NCBI GenBank assembly: GCA_002897635.1
Contig: BDTD01000025.1
Coordinates: forward strand, 1 to 64,000
Direction: 5' to 3'
Length of the DNA stretch: 64,000 nt
From: a bacterium BMS3Abin11
Lineage (GTDB): Bacteria > Pseudomonadota > Gammaproteobacteria > BMS3Bbin11
Numbering within the stretch: the first letter of the stretch is position 1; every line of letters starts with the position of its first letter. The notes under the pieces are model-generated. The model did not search any database and was not told where the DNA came from. It saw only the letters and a list, made by a program, of their open reading frames with translations. Made by a program: the position numbers and the translations under genes. Positions 28,134 through 36,614 of the stretch are shown piece after piece.

Positions 28134-29756
28134 ATGAAAATCGCCAGCATTACGACCATAGTCCTGCTTGTTCTCTATAGCGCAAGCCAGGACAGCTGGA
28201 GTACTGATGTTCCATCTATGTTGGATACGGGCTCTACGAAGACCAGTCAACAATGGCATGCTATTCCTGTTTTTACAGTCGGAGACCAGATCAGCGGCTA
28301 CACTGCACCTGGCCGTCTGGATGGTATAGGTGCCTTTGCTTATCAAAATGATGAAGTGCGTATTCTGGTCAATCATGAACTGAAGGCCAATAAGGCATAT
28401 TCCTACAAACTTGCAAACGGTACCGAACTAACCGGCGCACGAATCAGTTTTTTTGATATTCGTAAAGAAACCAATAAGGATAATTTCATTATCACTAATG
28501 CGGGACTCGCCTACGACACCATATATGATCGTGAGGCAAAACTCGTTAGCAATGCCGCACAAATCAATGAAGAAGAAAATCAAAAATTTAACCGGCTAAA
28601 AGGACTGTCCAGATTTTGCTCTGGCCGTAGTATTCAGGCCGGAACCCTTGGCTTCTCCGATGATGTCTATTTTGCTGGTGAGGAAACCAGTATTAAAAGA
28701 CATCCTCACGGCGGGACGATATGGGTCCTGGACGTCAAAAACAGGATATTGCATGCTGCACCTGATTTGGGCAGAGGGGCCTGGGAGAACGTTACACCAA
28801 TAGAAACCGGAAACAAGAATACCATCGCCCTGCTAATGGGTAACGACACAGCCCCTGCTCCGCTTTACCTCTATATAGGTAGAAAATCTTCGGAATCAGA
28901 AAAGAACAGAAATTTCCTGTCGAACAACGGCCTGAGCGGAGGGCAGCTGTATTGCTGGAAATCGGATGCAGGCTATATCAGCCCGGAAACGTTCAATAAA
29001 ACGGGAAACACTTCAACGGGACATTTCATCCCACTCAACAACCGCATACCTCAGCAGGCAGGCAAAGAGGGCTATGACCGGCAGGGTTACCTGGATAGCA
29101 ATACATTAAGGCAATCCGCCTTTAGCAAGGACTGTTTCCAGTTTTCACGCCTTGAAGATCTACACAATGACCCAGCCAGGCCCGGCCGCGCAGTCTTTGC
29201 TGATACAGGGCAGGGTCTCATCCACCCAGCCAATGACTGGGGCAGTATTCATATCATTAATATTAACTTTGATGAACAGGCAGACACTGAACCCGGCCGG
29301 CTCAAAGCAGTCATCCGCATTGTCTATGATTCAGATGATATCAATAACCGGGATGAAGGTATCCGTAGCCCTGATAACCTGATATGGGCAGATAATGGAA
29401 TGATCTATGTGCAGGAAGACAGGGCAACCAGACTTAACGATTTTGGCGCAAATGGTATCGAATCCTCTATATGGCAGTTAGACCCAAAAAGCTCCATAGC
29501 TACACGAATTGCTGAAATCAATCGTAAAATTGTCCTTCCAGAAGGTGTAACTGACAAAAATTCAGGCACCATTGGAACCTGGGAAACATCCGGGATACTT
29601 GATGTCACCCGTTATTTTGACACTATACCAGGGGAAACATTATTAATCGGGGTGGTACAGGCACATAAAGTCAATGGGGGTGCAATCATTGGTGGTAAAA
29701 AGTTGTTAGTTGAATCGGGGCAGCTGATTCTTTTGACAAATAGAACTGATCAATAG
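28134..29756 (+). CDS. Exported PhoX/DUF839-like protein
   Basis: A 540-aa secreted protein. Residues 1-23 are a signal peptide (IASITTIVLLVLYSASQDSWS). The rest has the DUF839/PhoX-type propeller words: RILVNHELKANKAY, VYFAGEETSIKRHPHGG, FSRLEDLHNDP, RSPDNLIWADNGMIYVQEDRA and WETSGILDVTRYF. PhoX-type enzymes are calcium-dependent alkaline phosphatases, but the Fe/Ca ligands are not all verifiable here, so enzyme activity is inference. It ends about 377 bp before dsrA and is separated from it by the dsr promoter region. Confidence 0.72.
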   Translation: MKIASITTIVLLVLYSASQDSWSTDVPSMLDTGSTKTSQQWHAIPVFTVGDQISGYTAPGRLDGIGAFAYQNDEVRILVNHELKANKAYSYKLANGTELTGARISFFDIRKETNKDNFIITNAGLAYDTIYDREAKLVSNAAQINEEENQKFNRLKGLSRFCSGRSIQAGTLGFSDDVYFAGEETSIKRHPHGGTIWVLDVKNRILHAAPDLGRGAWENVTPIETGNKNTIALLMGNDTAPAPLYLYIGRKSSESEKNRNFLSNNGLSGGQLYCWKSDAGYISPETFNKTGNTSTGHFIPLNNRIPQQAGKEGYDRQGYLDSNTLRQSAFSKDCFQFSRLEDLHNDPARPGRAVFADTGQGLIHPANDWGSIHIININFDEQADTEPGRLKAVIRIVYDSDDINNRDEGIRSPDNLIWADNGMIYVQEDRATRLNDFGANGIESSIWQLDPKSSIATRIAEINRKIVLPEGVTDKNSGTIGTWETSGILDVTRYFDTIPGETLLIGVVQAHKVNGGAIIGGKKLLVESGQLILLTNRTDQ

Positions 29757-29906
29757 GACAGATGTTATTGGATTCCCAGTTAAGATTCGCCGAACTAATT
29801 ATTAATAGGTTGCAGGAGCTCCGAATTCTATAGAATGTCTTTACTTACAATCACTTAATATCTCTTTATTATACTCTACATTATATATACTAAATTTAGC
29901 GCATAT

Positions 29907-29949
29907 CCCTTTAGTAATATACGTTTCTACCGTCTACCCCCCTTTAGTA
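29907..29949 (+). promoter_or_regulatory. Direct repeats in the dsr promoter region
   Basis: The decamer CCCTTTAGTA occurs at 29907-29916 and again at 29940-29949, 33 bp apart, which is close to three helical turns. Both lie in the AT-rich spacer (29757-30133) upstream of dsrA. This spacing suits a dimeric or cooperative activator or repressor. Upstream at 29870-29896 are several TATA-like words but no unambiguous -10/-35 pair. Confidence 0.5.
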
Positions 29950-29958
29950 GGATTCATT

Positions 29959-29994
29959 ATGAGCACACACACACTTAAAATAGCGTCCTATTGA
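29959..29994 (+). CDS. Short leader ORF before dsrA
   Basis: An 11-codon ORF (MSTHTLKIASY, then stop) with an AGGA ribosome site six bases before its ATG. It begins nine bases after the second CCCTTTAGTA repeat and ends 139 bp before dsrA. It may be a leader peptide, an old start of a lost gene, or chance. No attenuator-like hairpin was recognised between it and dsrA. Confidence 0.3.
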   Translation: MSTHTLKIASY

Positions 29995-30133
29995 TAAATC
30001 AAGCTATGTGGCAACGCAGAACAAACGCAACGGTTCGGCACAACGTATTAATAGTTGATGACGCATACTCACATCACAAGATTAAAATTCTGCCCTGGAC
30101 AGGGGCTGATTTCGATTCTGAAGGAGACCGTAA

Positions 30134-31393
30134 ATGGCTGACAAGAAACATTTTGATACACCAATGCTGGATGAGCTGGAAAATGGCCCATGGCCCAGCT
30201 TCATTAGTGGCTTCAAGCGCCTGCGTGATGACCACAAAAATGAAACGATCCGTGGGATGGCGAACAGTCTGCTGGGTCAGCTGGAACATTCATATGAAAC
30301 ACGCAAAGGCTACTGGAAAGGTGGCACTGTCAGTGTATATGGATATGGCGGTGGCATTATTCCGCGCTTCTCGGAAGTTGGCGACCAGTTTGTTGAATCT
30401 AAAGAGTTTCATACCCTTCGCGTACAGCCACCTGCAGGCAATTATTATACTACAGATATGCTTCGCCAGCTGAGTGAGAGCTGGGAAAAGTACGGCTCAG
30501 GCCTGGTAACTTTCCACGGTCAGACAGGAAACATTATGTTTATCGGTACAACGACCGAGAACATTCAGCATTTTTTCGATGAAATCAACGAGTACGGCTG
30601 GGATCTTGGCGGGGCCGGTCCTTGTGTACGTACAGCTATGTCCTGTGTTGGAATGGCACGTTGTGAACAGTCCTGTTGTAATGAACACGCAATTCATCGT
30701 CATTTGGTAAATAACTTTACCGATGACGTGCATCGTCCTGCCCTGCCTTACAAGTTCAAGTTTAAAGTTTCTGGTTGCCCTAACGACTGCCAGAATTCCA
30801 TTGAGCGTTCTGACATGGCGATCATTGGCACCTGGCGCGATGACATAAAGGTTGATCAGGAAGAAGTTAAAGCATTTATTGCCAAAAAAGGCCGTCAGTA
30901 CGTTATTGATAACGTCACTACTCGCTGCCCTAGCGACTGCATGACACTGAATGATGACGACACACTGACCATCGACAACGGCAACTGCGTACGCTGCATG
31001 CATTGCCTGAACGTCATGAACAAGGCGCTGACGCCAGGTGATGACCGTGGTGTAACCATTCTTATCGGCGGCAAACGCACTCTGAAAATCGGCGACCTGA
31101 TGGGCACAGTGCTTGTACCGTTCATGAAACTGGACACCATGGAAGACTACCAAAAAATTATTGAGCTGGCTGAAGAAATTATTGATTACTGGGCTGAAAA
31201 CGGCCTCGAGCACGAGCGCTGTGGTGAAATGATTGAGCGCATCGGCCTGGCTAACTTCCTTGAAGGTATCGATATAGAGGTAGATCCGAACATGATCGCC
31301 ATGCCTCGCCAAAGTTCTTATATTCGTATGGACGGATGGAACGAGGAAGCAATCAAATGGTTTGAGCGTAAGGCAGAAGAAGCCAGCGCCTGA
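30134..31393 (+). CDS. dsrA: Reverse dissimilatory sulfite reductase alpha subunit DsrA
   Basis: DsrA forms the cytoplasmic alpha2beta2 siroheme enzyme with DsrB; in sulfur oxidisers it oxidises sulfur bound to DsrC to sulfite. The 419-aa length is normal. The siroheme-[4Fe-4S] cysteines are in SCVGMARCEQSCCN and SGCPNDCQNS, at about residues 178 and 215; a ferredoxin domain follows (TRCPSDCMTL, GNCVRCMHCLNVM) at about 260-300. A strong GAAGGAGA site precedes the ATG. The presence of dsrEFH and dsrL in this operon and the absence of dsrD indicate the oxidative type. Confidence 0.98.
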   Translation: MADKKHFDTPMLDELENGPWPSFISGFKRLRDDHKNETIRGMANSLLGQLEHSYETRKGYWKGGTVSVYGYGGGIIPRFSEVGDQFVESKEFHTLRVQPPAGNYYTTDMLRQLSESWEKYGSGLVTFHGQTGNIMFIGTTTENIQHFFDEINEYGWDLGGAGPCVRTAMSCVGMARCEQSCCNEHAIHRHLVNNFTDDVHRPALPYKFKFKVSGCPNDCQNSIERSDMAIIGTWRDDIKVDQEEVKAFIAKKGRQYVIDNVTTRCPSDCMTLNDDDTLTIDNGNCVRCMHCLNVMNKALTPGDDRGVTILIGGKRTLKIGDLMGTVLVPFMKLDTMEDYQKIIELAEEIIDYWAENGLEHERCGEMIERIGLANFLEGIDIEVDPNMIAMPRQSSYIRMDGWNEEAIKWFERKAEEASA

Positions 31394-31486
31394 TCAATTT
31401 TACATTAATACCGGCATCATTAAAACACCAGTCATTGTTTTCAACCATGACTGGTAAACAAGATTACAGAACTACAGGAGAGAGAC

Positions 31487-32560
31487 ATGGCACTAGATAT
31501 GCGTAGTCCGATTGAATCAGGTTGTCCAGACGGCTTCCAGTACATGCATCCTACAATGCGTAGAAACTACGGCTTGTGGAAATATCATGAGCATCCACGA
31601 CCAGGTGTGCTCGTACATTACGCACATAGTGGTGACGAGATATGGACCGTTAAATGTGCTACTCAGCGTATCCTTGACTCATTTACACTACGCACACTGT
31701 GCGACATCGGCGACAAGTTTGCAGACGGTTATATCCATTTCACAATTCGCTCAAATGTCGAATATGTAGTGGATACTGAAGAGAAGGTTCAACCTCTTAT
31801 CGACGCAATCGAAGCCGCCGGCTTTATCGTTGGTGGTACTGCTAACTCTATCGCAACTCTTTCTCATACCCAGGGCTGGTTGCATTGCGACATTCCTGCC
31901 ACAGACGCATCCGGCGTTGTTAAATCAATCATGGATGAACTGATTGATGAGTTCAAAGAATGCAATATGCCTAACCGTGTGCATATGAGCACTTCCTGCT
32001 GTCAGATTAACTGCGGTGGCTCGAGTGATATCGCTATCAACATTCAACACACTAAACCGCCTCGTATCGATCATACTCAGGTTGGTAACGTCTGCGAACG
32101 CCCATCTGTTGTTGCGCGTTGTCCTGTTGCTGCGATTCGTCCGGCTATGGTTGACGGGAAACCATCACTGGAAGTTGATGAAAAGAAATGTATCTGCTGT
32201 GGGGCCTGTTTCCCTCCCTGTCCTCCAATGCAGATCAATGATGCAGAACATTCAAAACTGGCTATATGGGTCGGTGGTAACCACTCAAATGCCCGTAGCA
32301 AGCCTACCTTCCAGCGCCTGGTTGCGGCCGGTGTGCCAAACAACCCGCCACGCTGGCCTGAAGTGACGGCTATCGTTAAGAAAATTCTTAATACCTATAA
32401 AGCAGATGCCAAAGACTGGGAACGCATGAATGACTGGATTGAACGTATCGGCTGGCCTCAGTTCTTTGAAAAGACCGGGTTACCGTTCACCAAGTACCAC
32501 ATTGATAACTGGCGTGGTGCCCGTAACAGTCTGAATGCTTCAACTCATATCCGCTTCTAA
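31487..32560 (+). CDS. dsrB: Reverse dissimilatory sulfite reductase beta subunit DsrB
   Basis: DsrB supplies the catalytically active siroheme of the DsrAB complex. The 357-aa product has the cluster cysteines in STSCCQINCGG and the ferredoxin domain KKCICCGACFPPCPPM at about residues 240-260. The N-terminus (SPIESGCPDGFQYMHPTMRRNYG) is the usual beta-subunit start. A GGAGAGAG ribosome site precedes it. It follows dsrA by 93 bp, the usual order. Confidence 0.98.
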   Translation: MALDMRSPIESGCPDGFQYMHPTMRRNYGLWKYHEHPRPGVLVHYAHSGDEIWTVKCATQRILDSFTLRTLCDIGDKFADGYIHFTIRSNVEYVVDTEEKVQPLIDAIEAAGFIVGGTANSIATLSHTQGWLHCDIPATDASGVVKSIMDELIDEFKECNMPNRVHMSTSCCQINCGGSSDIAINIQHTKPPRIDHTQVGNVCERPSVVARCPVAAIRPAMVDGKPSLEVDEKKCICCGACFPPCPPMQINDAEHSKLAIWVGGNHSNARSKPTFQRLVAAGVPNNPPRWPEVTAIVKKILNTYKADAKDWERMNDWIERIGWPQFFEKTGLPFTKYHIDNWRGARNSLNASTHIRF

Positions 32561-32583
32561 TCTGTTATTCAGGATCTTATATT

Positions 32584-32976
32584 ATGAAACTTGCTATACA
32601 AATAAATGAGGGGCCTTATCAGCATCAGGCCTCTGATTCAGCGTATCAGTTTACCAGAGCTGCTTTGGCAAAGGGTCATGAAATATTCCGTGTTTTCCTG
32701 TATAACGATGGCGTCAATAACGCGACGCGCCTGGCAGTGCCTCCGCAGGATGACAGAAACATCACCCAGCAGTGGACTAAGCTTCAGAAAGAACACGGAC
32801 TCGACCTGGTTGTCTGTATCGCAGCTGCTCAGCGTCGTGGCCTGCTCGATGAAGACGAGGCCAGGCGTCAGGGTAAAGATGCTAACAATATAGCAGAAGG
32901 TTTCCGTATCTCAGGGCTTGGGCAGCTGATCGAGGCTGGTATCGAAGCGGACCGTCTGGTCGTATTCGGCGACTGA
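32584..32976 (+). CDS. dsrE: Sulfurtransferase complex subunit DsrE
   Basis: DsrE, with DsrF and DsrH, forms a hexameric TusBCD-like sulfurtransferase that passes persulfide sulfur to DsrC. The 130-aa product has the active-site cysteine at residue 78 (LDLVVCIAAAQRRG), the position reported as essential in Allochromatium vinosum. The C-terminus (GLGQLIEAGIEADRLVVFGD) is typical. Presence of dsrEFH is a marker of sulfur oxidation by Dsr. Confidence 0.97.
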   Translation: MKLAIQINEGPYQHQASDSAYQFTRAALAKGHEIFRVFLYNDGVNNATRLAVPPQDDRNITQQWTKLQKEHGLDLVVCIAAAQRRGLLDEDEARRQGKDANNIAEGFRISGLGQLIEAGIEADRLVVFGD

Positions 32977-32992
32977 AAAGGGAGAATTCGAA

Positions 32993-33394
32993 ATGGCTAA
33001 AAAATTCCTGTTCGTGAACCGTAAAGCACCTTACGGCACTATTTACGCCCTGGAATCACTTGAAGTTGTCCTTATCAGTGCTGCATTCGAACAGGAAGTT
33101 TCACTGGTCTTTATGGATGACGGTGTATATGAGCTAACCAGAGGCCAGAAAACAGACGGTATCGGTATGAAAAATTTCTCACCGACCTATTCTGCTCTGG
33201 GTGACTATGAAATCAAGAATATTTACATAGAGAAAGAGTCTCTAGAAGCTCGTGGATTGACACTTAATGACTTACAACACCTGGTCTGGGAAGATGAAGA
33301 TGATGACTGGGCTGAAAAGGACTCAATTCATCTGATTTCCAGCAAAGAACTTGCTGCCGTCATGGATAATCAGGAAGTCGTCATCACATTCTAA
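32993..33394 (+). CDS. dsrF: Sulfurtransferase complex subunit DsrF
   Basis: DsrF is the TusC-like subunit of the DsrEFH complex. The 133-aa product begins AKKFLFVNRKAPYGTIYALESLEVVLISAAF. No cysteine is present anywhere, as expected for a non-catalytic subunit. The spacing to dsrE (16 bp) and dsrH (11 bp) indicates one transcript. GGGAGAA precedes the start. Confidence 0.96.
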   Translation: MAKKFLFVNRKAPYGTIYALESLEVVLISAAFEQEVSLVFMDDGVYELTRGQKTDGIGMKNFSPTYSALGDYEIKNIYIEKESLEARGLTLNDLQHLVWEDEDDDWAEKDSIHLISSKELAAVMDNQEVVITF

Positions 33395-33405
33395 CGGAGA
33401 TTATT

Positions 33406-33714
33406 ATGTCTACACTTCATACCATAAATAAATCACCGTTTGACCGTAACAGTTTAGGCAGTTGTCTGAGAGTCATCAGCGACAGCGACGCCATTCTGTT
33501 GATTGAAGACGGTATCTATGCAGCAACATCAGGCACCATCTTTTCCGATGTTGTTAAAGCTGCCGTACAATCGCATTCCGTTTATGTGCTCGGCCCTGAT
33601 CTCAGTGCTCGTGGCATGAAAGAAGACGGTATCGTAGAAGGAGTCAACGTTGTTGATTATGAAGGTTTTGTTGATCTCGTCACCGAGTATGACAAAACAA
33701 ACAGCTGGCTTTGA
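33406..33714 (+). CDS. dsrH: Sulfurtransferase complex subunit DsrH
   Basis: DsrH is the TusB-like subunit. The 102-aa product carries a cysteine at residue 20 (SLGSCLRVISD), the position conserved in Allochromatium vinosum DsrH, and ends VNVVDYEGFVDLVTEYDKTNSWL, typical of TusB/DsrH. A GGAG site precedes the ATG. Its stop codon lies four bases before a short MITE derivative. Confidence 0.96.
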   Translation: MSTLHTINKSPFDRNSLGSCLRVISDSDAILLIEDGIYAATSGTIFSDVVKAAVQSHSVYVLGPDLSARGMKEDGIVEGVNVVDYEGFVDLVTEYDKTNSWL

Positions 33715-33717
33715 ACT

Positions 33718-33767
33718 GGGAATCTCTGATGTGTCTGGACGAGTTCATGAATTGTTTAGAGATTCCC
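33718..33767. mobile_element. 50-bp internally deleted MITE inside the dsr operon
   Basis: It begins GGGAATCTCTGAT and ends TTTAGAGATTCCC. The interior joins the left arm of a subfamily A element (TCTGGACGA) to its right arm (GAGTTCATGAATTG), as in the full copy at 47200 with the middle deleted. No clean 4-bp target duplication survives. The 12-bp inverted ends form a hairpin between the dsrH stop and the dsrC ribosome site (AGGAGG at 33794). Confidence 0.7.
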
Positions 33768-33804
33768 TTGTACTAATTATTAATTCATTATTCAGGAGGC
33801 TAAC

Positions 33805-34137
33805 ATGCCTATAGAAGTAAACGGAGTATCCCACGAAACAGATGAAGAAGGTTACCTGATAAACTTGGGTGACTGGAGCAGAGAACTCGGTGAAGCGCTG
33901 GCTGCAGCTGATGATTGTGAACTCACCGATGCCCACTGGGAAGTTATCAAATTCCTGCGTGAGTATTATGAAGAATACCAGATCGCACCTGCAGTGCGAG
34001 TGCTGACCAAAGCAATCGGCAAACGGCTTGGTAAGGACAAAGGGAACAGCAAATATCTTTACGAACTGTTCCCTTACGGCCCGGCAAAGCAGGCTTGTAA
34101 ATATGCAGGCCTGCCTAAGCCTACAGGCTGCGTCTAA
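33805..34137 (+). CDS. dsrC: Sulfur-carrier protein DsrC
   Basis: DsrC is the TusE-like sulfur carrier and the physiological substrate of DsrAB. The 110-aa product ends KQACKYAGLPKPTGCV, with the two conserved C-terminal cysteines at residues 98 and 109, eleven apart, the pair used for trisulfide chemistry. The start has an AGGAGG site. DsrC is normally made in excess over the rest of the operon, and here it lies behind a hairpin element, so transcript processing or a separate promoter is possible. Confidence 0.98.
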   Translation: MPIEVNGVSHETDEEGYLINLGDWSRELGEALAAADDCELTDAHWEVIKFLREYYEEYQIAPAVRVLTKAIGKRLGKDKGNSKYLYELFPYGPAKQACKYAGLPKPTGCV

Positions 34138-34228
34138 TAAGAACCTGATCAGTGGGAGGGGGACACCAGTCCCCTTCTCATTTCATTGAATTATTTATTT
34201 TGACCTTTTTACTGGGGGCTTCAGAGAC

Positions 34229-34969
34229 ATGTCATTCCTGACAATACTCTTCGCAACATTATTTTATTTTGCAACCGCCGTATTACTTTTTGGCGTTGGT
34301 TATAAAATCTGGCAATATGCGATTACACCCGCACCACTAAAGATCCCGGTAATGCCCGCGCCGATTACAAAATTAGGTGTAGTTCTACGCATGACCGAGG
34401 AAATAGTCCTCTTTAAAAGCCTGTTCAAATCTAATAAATGGATCTGGATTTTTGGATGGATGTTTCATCTTGCACTGTTACTGGTGCTTCTGCGACATCT
34501 ACGTTATTTCCAGGAGCCCGTCTGGTGGTGGGTAAACCTGATTCAGCCATTTGGTAAGTATGCTGGCTTTGCCATGGTTATCGGCTTACTTGGCCTGATT
34601 ACACGCCGTATAGTTGTCGCGCGTGTACGGTATATCACTGCACCTTCCGATCATTTGATGTTAATACTGATAATTTCCATTGCCCTGACCGGTCTGGCAA
34701 TGAGATACATTTTACGTACTGACATAGTTTCTGTAAAAGCATTTATGCTTGGTCTTTTGTATCTGGATGTGCAGCCTATTCCGACTGACTGGCTGTTTCT
34801 TACCCATATAACACTGGTTATCTCATTGCTACTGGTATTTCCGTTCAGCAAGTTGCTGCACGTACCCGGCGTTTTCTTCAGTCCTACCCGTAACCAGGTG
34901 GATGACGCACGTGAAAAAAGACACATAGCAAACTGGGCGGTCAAGCTAGACGCTACCAGAAAGAGTTAG
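34229..34969 (+). CDS. dsrM: DsrMKJOP membrane subunit DsrM
   Basis: DsrM is the NarI-like diheme cytochrome b subunit of the DsrMKJOP complex, linking DsrC redox chemistry to the quinone pool. The 246-aa product has about five hydrophobic segments and conserved His residues in WMFHLALLLVLLRHLRYF and ITHITLVISLL-like stretches (LTHITLVIS). The length matches sulfur-oxidiser DsrM. Dsr genes from here to dsrP are tightly packed. Confidence 0.95.
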   Translation: MSFLTILFATLFYFATAVLLFGVGYKIWQYAITPAPLKIPVMPAPITKLGVVLRMTEEIVLFKSLFKSNKWIWIFGWMFHLALLLVLLRHLRYFQEPVWWWVNLIQPFGKYAGFAMVIGLLGLITRRIVVARVRYITAPSDHLMLILIISIALTGLAMRYILRTDIVSVKAFMLGLLYLDVQPIPTDWLFLTHITLVISLLLVFPFSKLLHVPGVFFSPTRNQVDDAREKRHIANWAVKLDATRKS

Positions 34970-35017
34970 GTATATAGGCTGTTACTAACTGATATTTAAT
35001 GAATAAAGGACTTACCA

Positions 35018-36568
35018 GTGGCCAACTTTGAAACCCCTGAATTAAAAGACTATATAGAGGTCCCATTACCCCAGATTGGTGTAATGGAAGGCAACGGTCC
35101 ATTCAGGGCCAAACCTGAACATCAGGAAGCCCTCGGCTTCCCGGGTGAACTCATTGATGACTGGGAAAATGTTGCCGTCAATAAACTTGGTGACCTGGTA
35201 AACAGATATCGCGGCCTCCGTGTCTTTCTTGACTCCTGCGTGAAATGCGGTGCCTGTACAGATAAATGTCATTATTATCTTGGTACCACAGATGCTAAAA
35301 ATATGCCTGTTGCGCGCCAGGATCTATTGCGTAGTGTCTACCGCTACTACCACACGCCGGCGGGTAAATTTCTTAAAAAGTTCGGCATGGAAAAACTTAT
35401 TGGTGCACGCAAACTAACGGAAGATGTCATCAACGAGTGGTACAACTATTTTCTTCAGTGCTCACAGTGTCGCCGCTGTTCTGTATTCTGCCCTTACGGC
35501 ATTGATACGGCGGAAATCTCTATGGCCGCACGCGAAGTCCTGGATCACATTGGTATAGGTCAGAAATACTGTAATGAAATTATCGGCAAAGTCTACAAGA
35601 TTGGTAATAATCTTGGCCTGCCTGAACCCGCTCTGGCAAATACCCTTGAAGGTCTCGAAGAAGAAATAGAAGAGGATATTGGTGTTGCAGTCAAATTGCC
35701 GCTTGACCAGAAAGGTAAAGATATTCTGCTGGTCACCCCTTCTGCTGATTTTTTTGCTGAACCCCATGTCGATGGCCTGATTGGCTACGCCAAGGTATTT
35801 CACCAGGCAGGATTGAGCTGGACACTCAGCTCTCATGCCTCTGAAGCCGGCAACTTCGGCATGTTCATCGGCAGCTACGAAAACATGCAGCGTGTCTCCA
35901 TGCGTATACGCGAAGCAGCCATTGATCTGGGTGTAAAACGTATTGTATTTGGCGAATGCGGTCATGCCTGGCGCATAGCTTACAGTTTCCTGAATACCCT
36001 GGTTGGACCCTTTGACTTTCTTGATCCCAATTATCCTGTTCCACAACACATTCTGGAAGTCACCCATGATCTCATCCAGCGTGGCAAGCTGAACATTGAT
36101 GCCTCACAGAACGATCATATGACCCTGACATTCCATGACTCCTGTAACGTCGCACGTGCTACACGTATGGGGCCAAAACCCGGCGGTCAGATGACGATTC
36201 CACGTGAGGTCATCAAAGCGGTCTGCAACAACTATTACGATATGCCTGAGGATACGATTGGCGAAGCTACCTACTGTTGTGGTGGTGGCGGCGGTATTCT
36301 TACCGATGATCTAATAGAGATCAGAGTCAAAGGTGCGATGCCCAGAATGCAGGCACTGAAGACCGTCGTTAAAGAAAATGGTGTCACCCACATGGCCGCT
36401 ATATGCGCCATCTGTAAGTCACAATTCACCAAGGTTATTCCTTATTATGGATTTACCATGGATCAGATTATCAGTGTGCATCAACTTGTAGGTGACGCAC
36501 TGGTGTTTGAATCAGAAATTTCTGAAGCATCTGATGAATCTGACGAAACTGAAAACGAGCAAGAATAA
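35018..36568 (+). CDS. dsrK: DsrMKJOP iron-sulfur subunit DsrK
   Basis: DsrK resembles HdrD of heterodisulfide reductase and is the cytoplasmic subunit thought to act on DsrC trisulfide. The 516-aa product has ferredoxin-type clusters SCVKCGACTDKCHYY and QCSQCRRCSVFCPYG (about residues 75-160) and two CCG-type regions: FHDSCNVARATR and TYCCGGGGGILTDD near residues 375 and 420. It starts at GTG 35018 behind an AAAGGA site. The acidic tail (EASDESDETENEQE) is a minor oddity. Confidence 0.96.
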   Translation: MANFETPELKDYIEVPLPQIGVMEGNGPFRAKPEHQEALGFPGELIDDWENVAVNKLGDLVNRYRGLRVFLDSCVKCGACTDKCHYYLGTTDAKNMPVARQDLLRSVYRYYHTPAGKFLKKFGMEKLIGARKLTEDVINEWYNYFLQCSQCRRCSVFCPYGIDTAEISMAAREVLDHIGIGQKYCNEIIGKVYKIGNNLGLPEPALANTLEGLEEEIEEDIGVAVKLPLDQKGKDILLVTPSADFFAEPHVDGLIGYAKVFHQAGLSWTLSSHASEAGNFGMFIGSYENMQRVSMRIREAAIDLGVKRIVFGECGHAWRIAYSFLNTLVGPFDFLDPNYPVPQHILEVTHDLIQRGKLNIDASQNDHMTLTFHDSCNVARATRMGPKPGGQMTIPREVIKAVCNNYYDMPEDTIGEATYCCGGGGGILTDDLIEIRVKGAMPRMQALKTVVKENGVTHMAAICAICKSQFTKVIPYYGFTMDQIISVHQLVGDALVFESEISEASDESDETENEQE

Positions 36569-36614
36569 CTATTCGATTTTAACTGAAGCAAGTTGAGACA
36601 CGAGGATTAAAAAA

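Noticed and set aside
29991-30473. Frame overlapping the dsrA start (160 codons)
   Set aside because: Out of frame with dsrA and overlapping it; no recognisable product, and dsrA has the strong ribosome site.
30497-31312. Long minus-strand open frame opposite dsrA
   Set aside because: It is the reverse frame of a strongly coding dsrA. It has no family similarity and no ribosome site.
35462-36067. 201-codon minus-strand frame opposite dsrK
   Set aside because: Shadow of dsrK; the codons follow the third-position pattern of the real gene on the other strand.
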